NCBI GenBank assembly: GCA_037976565.1
Contig: CP137668.1
Span: forward strand, 3,306,261 to 3,370,260
Direction: 5' to 3'
DNA: 64,000 nt
From: Mesocentrotus franciscanus
Lineage: Eukaryota; Echinodermata; Echinoidea; Camarodonta; Strongylocentrotidae
Below the pieces are notes generated by a model, which was not told the origin of the DNA, ran no database searches, and saw only the letters and a program-made list of their open reading frames with translations. Of this stretch, positions 58,373 through 64,000 are shown one piece after another. The position numbers were made by a program, and so were the translations under genes. How positions within the stretch are numbered: the stretch's first letter is position 1; each line of letters starts with the position of its first letter.

Positions 58373-61300
58373 CTTTAACAAAAACTTTGGTTTGAAATGG
58401 GGTAGTTTTGATTTACTGAAAAGTGGTTTAAACACATCACTGGATATGCAACAGAGGTGGATTTGAACCTAGCTACATGTAAGCACCAAACTCCTTTGGC
58501 AAGACATTAAGCTACATTTGCCACTCTTCACCCAGGTAACGTAAGTGGGTGCCGTAAGTGGGTGCCTGATAGAAGTAATTCTTTAAATACACTGTGCGCT
58601 CATACATGTAAATTTTGCCGGAGCTGAACCAGAAGTAATCACTCAAAAGGCACTTTGGAAGTGAGGGAATACATGTATATCACGTACGTGCTGTGCTTTG
58701 CAAAGTGTAAAAGTACTTTTTATGAGTTGGTATTTGAGAGGGGAATATTCTGAAATGGCATTTCACAGTAGGCCTATAAATTGTTCTCTGCAATATTGTA
58801 TCATCGGTCGCCAGGCAAATGGGCTAGTGGCAAGCATTTGACACCCTCTTACATTTCTTCCAATCTTGATTGTAGAAAACTCAAAGTAGAGTACCGGTAT
58901 ATCTATGACTTACCACATCAGTCAAATATCATTCAAAATCTGTCATTCTAGACTAGGATTGGGGTCTGATAAGGGATTACTCTGTCTCCTAAGTGCTGCA
59001 CATCTTCATCAAGTCCAGGCCAATTATTCCAGATTGTTTGCGTAGAATAGATTGTTCCATTTCTTCAGTTACTCTAATGGATTATGGTTAGCTGTGAATC
59101 GAGACCCTTTTCTTTCTTCAGTTTCTTTATGGAAATTTTTGAATAACTGTTTTCAACTGCTCACAACATGAAGTCATTGTTTAAAAGACATTCTAGTACA
59201 TACTACACACACACATAAAACATGTAATACAAAGTTAATTTTGGTTGTGGATGTGCTTTTCTTTGTTTGATTTATTATGAACAAATTATTTCTTTTATGA
59301 ACTTCATTTTATTGAGATAGATAATACATTGTCACCTAGATGCGACAAATTTATTTTGATTTTCCCCATATTTTTACAAAATCATCCATTAATTAAGCCA
59401 TAGTTCATAACAGTTGTATATAGTGAAGCATGTGCAATGTCCATTTACATGTACCTGTGGCCTCCATGATACATACATGTACCAGTGCATATACGTACAT
59501 GTACATGTACATATGTCTGTACTCTGTCGCTTTCATATCTTGGGTTACATCAATGTCCACTAATGGGAATTGTCAGACATTTACAATCTATGAGAGGATC
59601 TGTAAACCAAAATAAGATTCCAGTCGCAAGAAAACCATTTAGCAAATTAATCCTCGGTGAAAAAAAATAAATTAGGAGAGAATTGGGATTTGTTTTGCCC
59701 TGCTTGTATCATATATTGTACAGTGAACCTGAATCTGATGACTCAAGTAATATTTCTGTAAATCTGTAAATTCTGTAAATCTGTGCCACTGATAAAACAA
59801 AAAAACAATGGTTTATTTCCAATGCCCTTTGAGTCCTATTACTTACACAGACCTCAAATCAAGACTACATTTTTTTGTCCAGTAGTAGTTGGAGCATGTG
59901 CGGGCATGAGACTGAGTCAAGTGTAATCTGACCGTGCTTATTTTGCCTGTCCCATTAGTACAAATTGGTAGGTGTGAGGCGAATTGAGGCATTACGCAGG
60001 CTTTACAGGAACTAGAACGAGCGTTAGTTCGTATGTAGGCTTACCCAAACACAAAATATTCAGTCGGTTGAGGTTACGAGAGAGCTGCACTTGAAAGTGA
60101 GATGATGCGCTGTGTCATTACATGTGTCATTTTTATGCCTTTATCCTTGACGGTGTTGGTGCCATTATGTTTCTGGGGTTGTCCATCCATTTTTACTTGG
60201 CATTCATGTCCATTTCATCCTAATGAGACACAAACCATTTAAGCGGAGAACTTACATGTAATTAATGATGCACATTATGTAGGCCTACATATCATTAATT
60301 TGTTGTGTGCACGCTTGTTAATTGCACGCAGAGAAAAACATGTACATGCATGCACTTAATGCATAGCCATAGAGATATGTGGGATACATCAAATATTTTC
60401 TTTTTTATGAATATTGGTTAAAGGATTTGGGATATATTTTTTTACTCAAATAGTGGATCGAATTTGATACTGATGATAAAATCCTCGTGTACTGTACATA
60501 TAAGTTCAGTGAAGCACCGTCAGTTTAGGAAATTTGAAATTAAAAAAAACTACTAAATGATGTGTTGTCCCCTTTTTTATCAGGGTGACATCTTGAAGTG
60601 ATTGTAGAGCTGTGTTGATGATGTTGTTTGCCCTGGAGCTTGCAGCAGCTAGAGCATCCTTCCTTTCCAGGAGCTGAGCAAGAGACATGGTTCGATCTTT
60701 CAGGCTTTAAATTGGCCCGCACCTCACCGTGGCTCATTTCACGCCATCGACAGCTCCCAAACATCGCTAAGATCACGTTTGCCCACCCACACACACCTGT
60801 ATACAACCCTGAATGGCGCAGCTATTGATTTGCCCCATGCGCTTGTAATTTGATTTTAGACAGGGGGGTTTGCTCCATCTACAAGTTCAGGGTGTACTGT
60901 ATGTATACAAGCCAAAGCACTTTAATGCTTACGTCACGGCCACCCCAACCACCACCACCATCATCACCATTTTAACTCAAGACCATTTCTACAGTATAGG
61001 TTTGGTTCTTCTTCGTTTTATAAAATGTCTATTTTTTTCTTCTCTCTTTCAAAGACTTGTAAAAATAAAACTTTTTGGATCTTTAAAAATAATGTTCTTG
61101 AATTAGAATAAAGGTCAACGTGCAGATACATTCAATTTGGGGTCGCATACCAGAATCAAAGATGTGAGGAATAATAATTTATTTTTCTGTCATATCCAGA
61201 TTGATTGTTACATTGTATAATTCAGTAACATTTTCTGTAGGCAAATACCATTCTGTATAGGACTTATTTGGACAATATCCATGAACATATGTCATTCAGA

Positions 61301-62680
61301 TGAGTATTTCTGACATATGAAAACATTTTATTAGGGGCTGATTCTCCGTAGTCAGGAAAGGAGGAAACAGACTTCCCAGATAAAACTTTTGATTTTGGAT
61401 ATATTCTCATTCAAAAAAATATTGCCATATGGACATCAACACTTCCTTGTTTCCTTTTGTCTGCTATTAATTTTCTTTTTTAGTTTTGATTCAAGTAGAA
61501 AGCTTATTGAAGGGACCATTCATCATATCGAGTAGAACAATAGAAACTGTTGCTATGTCTTCCGAGCTGAGTATTAGCTTTTCTCCAAGTCTTATATTAT
61601 TTTTTTGTTGATTATCAGTGTATTGAAACTGCTCCCTATCCTAGATCAAGGCTGTGCATGTAACCCCAACTCTAGTTTTATCATGAAGGCTATAAAGCAT
61701 GCCTCAAGTAATGATTCAACCCCAAAGAGATTTTGAAAGAACTTGACGTACTGTGTGTATAGGATTGACTGAAGAAATGTTAATGACATAGTACGAAATG
61801 GGCACATGAATAGTAGGCATAATATTGAAATTACAAGGTATTTTCAGCCTTAATGTTAAAAGGAAAGTCCAATCTTAGTTGGTCCAGTGGGGGGTGGGGG
61901 GAGGGGGGATCTTGCAGCGGGTTTGATGTCATTATGACTTGCAGCTGATATCTGGCTATACTTTTGACCGCACAACTGATACTATTCACTACACATACCA
62001 TGTGTGCCCTCAGTCATGAAGTTTTAATTCTTGAATTTTTTTCCTATTCCTGTCATGCAATTTCTTTCAAAATCCCATAGTCGGGTTGAAAGATATTTGG
62101 CAGCTTTAAGTCTGGAGGTTTATTGATGAGGAAAATAATATCCGTTTTGTACACTGTACACACCAGACTGCAATGTATGAAAATACTTGTAGGATATCCT
62201 TCATTTACATGTATGCTTGATCTGTAAAGTCTGACTTTTTTTCTTCTCAAGTTGTACTAAACTCCACAGGGTATGTTAAAAAAGAATTTGACATTTTTGG
62301 TAATGTACATGTATTCATGTAAATACAAGGAGTTTAAAGCTCCTTGGTAAAACTCCTTTGTTCCAAATGCAAAGAGAAGCAGGCTTCTGAGATTTCTATC
62401 TTCCATCCAAAATGTATAATAGTGAATCTTAATTCAAGACTAGACCCTTGATAATGTGGTTGTTTCTTGTCATGGTTTCGCTTTCCTTTTCATTCTAATT
62501 TATAATAACCAATGAGCTAAGATTATTCCAGTGATGCCATAGTCTCATTACTCAATGTTTTAGGTTTCCGTCAGTCAGCCCAAGCAAGTGTATACATGTA
62601 TCAGTACACTTTACACCATCCATCGTTGTTTGCTGTTTGTTGTTTGGGAGTCTCCTAGGATTCTCTGACCATTGTTTTTG
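58373..62680. other. No gene recognised
   Basis: AT-rich with TACATG tracts near 59496. At 60131-60195 TTTTTATGCC..GGTGTTGGTGCCATTATG is a decayed start of the 35717-type element. A minus frame at 60506-60688 is helix-like (L-A-Q-L-L-E-R-K-D-A-L-A-A-A) but lacks any supporting splice site. Confidence 0.45.
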
Positions 62681-62852
62681 CAGAGCAGCTATGAATGTTG
62701 CACTTCCTGCGTGAAGTCTTGTCCATTGACGGGGGAATTATCTGACAGGAGTAGAGTGTCGGGGCTTGGAAGGATCTGTGATTTGTGCAAAATTTAGTGA
62801 AATTCAGTGAAAGTTGTGATTGTATTCAGATATCTTTGTAGACGCAGCTAGG

Positions 62853-64000
62853 ATGAAATCTGGTAGCCATCAAGAAAAAAGGTAGAACAAGTGAAAGTAA
62901 TGACATTAGACTGTTGAAAAATTTGCTGTGAACTGATTTGCTTTTGAGAGGCATTGCTTTGGCACACATTTTCGTTAAAAATAAAAATCTGTTTTACATT
63001 CTGCTAACGGGTATGAATTATCATTTGTTGAAAAATAATTACATATTTTTTTTTTTTTTTTTTAAACATAATTGCACTATCTTTATGACATTCAGTTATT
63101 TCAAGTTATCACTTATCTTCACATTACATGCTTTGAAAAAATCTGTTGTAAGAATTTGTTTGTATTTTAGTTTCTCTCAAGATCTGTCCAGCTACCTATT
63201 TTATAACGGACTTTCAATCGAGCAATATATTATCGAGTCTTTCTTCTTTTTTCATGTCATCTGCAGGAACTCTGGGGCTGATGTTCAGATGAGAATGCCC
63301 TCAGCCAAGCTTCCAGCTTCCAACAGCCGTGATGTTCGAGAAATATCAGGGAGAAAGGAAGCCACAGGGTTGATGGGAAGGATGAGGCGGACATTGAAAC
63401 GAGGGGGCAGCAAGTCCCCGAAAGAAGATTCTGTAGGACAGGGGTTGCCAGGATATCAGAAGAACCTGGTGAATGGTGTTGTGGTGAACCCATCTGTTGG
63501 GCAGGGTTTCAATGGAGACCTACATCCAACAAGACTGGATAATGATCCAGAAAGGACCTCACTGAATGGAAGAACAAGCCATTGCATTTATCACAATGGA
63601 TGTGATATTAGAAATGGGAATGGCCTGGAGAGACGCGATGCTGATATGGATCACTGCGTTGTTAAACATGGAAGGGGAAACGAACATTTGAATGGAAGGG
63701 TTTCGCAAAATGGTGGCAGTAGTCCAATGCAAAACAAGGATTCTACCATCAACCAGAGTTCTTACAACGGTGTTTCTGTCTTTGACAAGCAAGGGGCTCG
63801 TCCGAAGACAGGATTGTACCGCAAGAAGAGCAGTGCGGTTGGCAAAAACTTTGAGCTGGGAAGTGTTGTGTTGAATGTTCAGGCTAATCGCTGTGGAGAG
63901 GAAGGGAAAGGGAACAATGTAGATGTCAAGCTTAGTGTTGGAGGTCTGATGGGAGATGAAAGCGAGTCAGAATCCACTGTGCCTTTACAACGGAAGGCAT
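62853..64000 (+). CDS. 5' part of an unknown gene, disordered N-terminus
   Basis: Exon 1 coding part runs 62853-62881 (M-K-S-G-S-H-Q-E-K, two bases over) to the donor AAAAAG|GTAGAAC. Exon 2 starts at 63267 after CATGTCATCTGCAG; its first base completes an Arg codon and the frame stays open for 244 codons to the window edge. The phase match and short intron (385 bp) make this a solid gene start. The protein has a basic patch (M-R-R-T-L-K-R-G-G-S-K-S-P-K), then long Asn/Gly/Ser-rich, probably disordered sequence, and near the edge K-N-F-E-L-G-S-V-V-L-N-V-Q followed by an acidic-serine stretch (D-E-S-E-S-E-S). No domain is recognised; folded domains probably lie to the right. Confidence 0.75.

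Noticed and set aside
60506..60688. Helix-like minus frame M-S-L-A-Q-L-L-E-R-K
   Set aside because: The composition is protein-like but no acceptor or donor bounds it, it runs into AT-rich sequence, and no family is recognised.

Overview
The window is animal nuclear DNA. Its genes are split by GT-AG introns, it is AT-rich, it is full of short inverted-repeat transposons, and the hexamer ACATGT/TACATG runs through it as microsatellite. That texture, with a deuterostome-like gene set, fits an echinoderm, most likely a sea urchin. The species is an inference; I could not run a search.

Four multi-exon genes can be read. (1) The N-terminal part of an alsin (ALS2) orthologue lies on the minus strand. 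It has a 950-base RCC1-repeat exon (3056-4005), the start of the next exon at the window edge (1-125), and a probable 11-base first coding exon near 11.8 kb. (2) A complete VPS25 (ESCRT-II) gene lies on the minus strand in six exons (16426-24012), giving 175 residues. (3) A complete cytochrome P450 family 46 gene (CYP46A1-like, cholesterol 24-hydroxylase family) lies on the plus strand in 13 exons (24951-41437), giving 502 residues. It stands head to head with VPS25, about 0.94 kb between start codons. (4) The 5' part of an unrecognised gene lies on the plus strand (62853 to the right edge) and encodes a disordered, Asn/Gly/Ser-rich N-terminus. A probable terminal exon of another unknown plus-strand gene sits at 14384-14779, and weaker exon candidates lie at 12953 and 46063.

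Region by region: 0-12 kb is ALS2 with introns carrying a Harbinger-like MITE, a foldback and dispersed repeats. 12-15 kb holds the unknown terminal exon and a TTAA-flanked MITE. 16.4-24 kb is VPS25, whose 5-kb first intron contains a stack of nested palindromic elements. 24.0-24.95 kb is the shared upstream region, occupied by a MITE that itself holds a 102-bp foldback. 25-41.4 kb is CYP46A1, with nearly every intron carrying a different repeat: a 5'-truncated LINE, a LINE fragment, a mariner MITE, tandem-repeat-cored elements and minisatellites. 42-62.7 kb is mostly repeat-rich DNA without a recognisable gene. It contains long (TTA)n, (CTA)n and (GAT)n arrays, a 59-bp satellite, an element built around CGATAAACGC, further TTAA MITEs and a piggyBac relic with the transposase N-terminus still readable.

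The genes do not form one pathway. VPS25 and alsin both act in endosomal traffic, and the P450 is an ER sterol hydroxylase. The unusual content is the mobile-element landscape: TTAA-flanked MITE families sharing termini next to a piggyBac relic, palindromes nested within palindromes, and a minisatellite that runs through the CYP46A1 stop codon.
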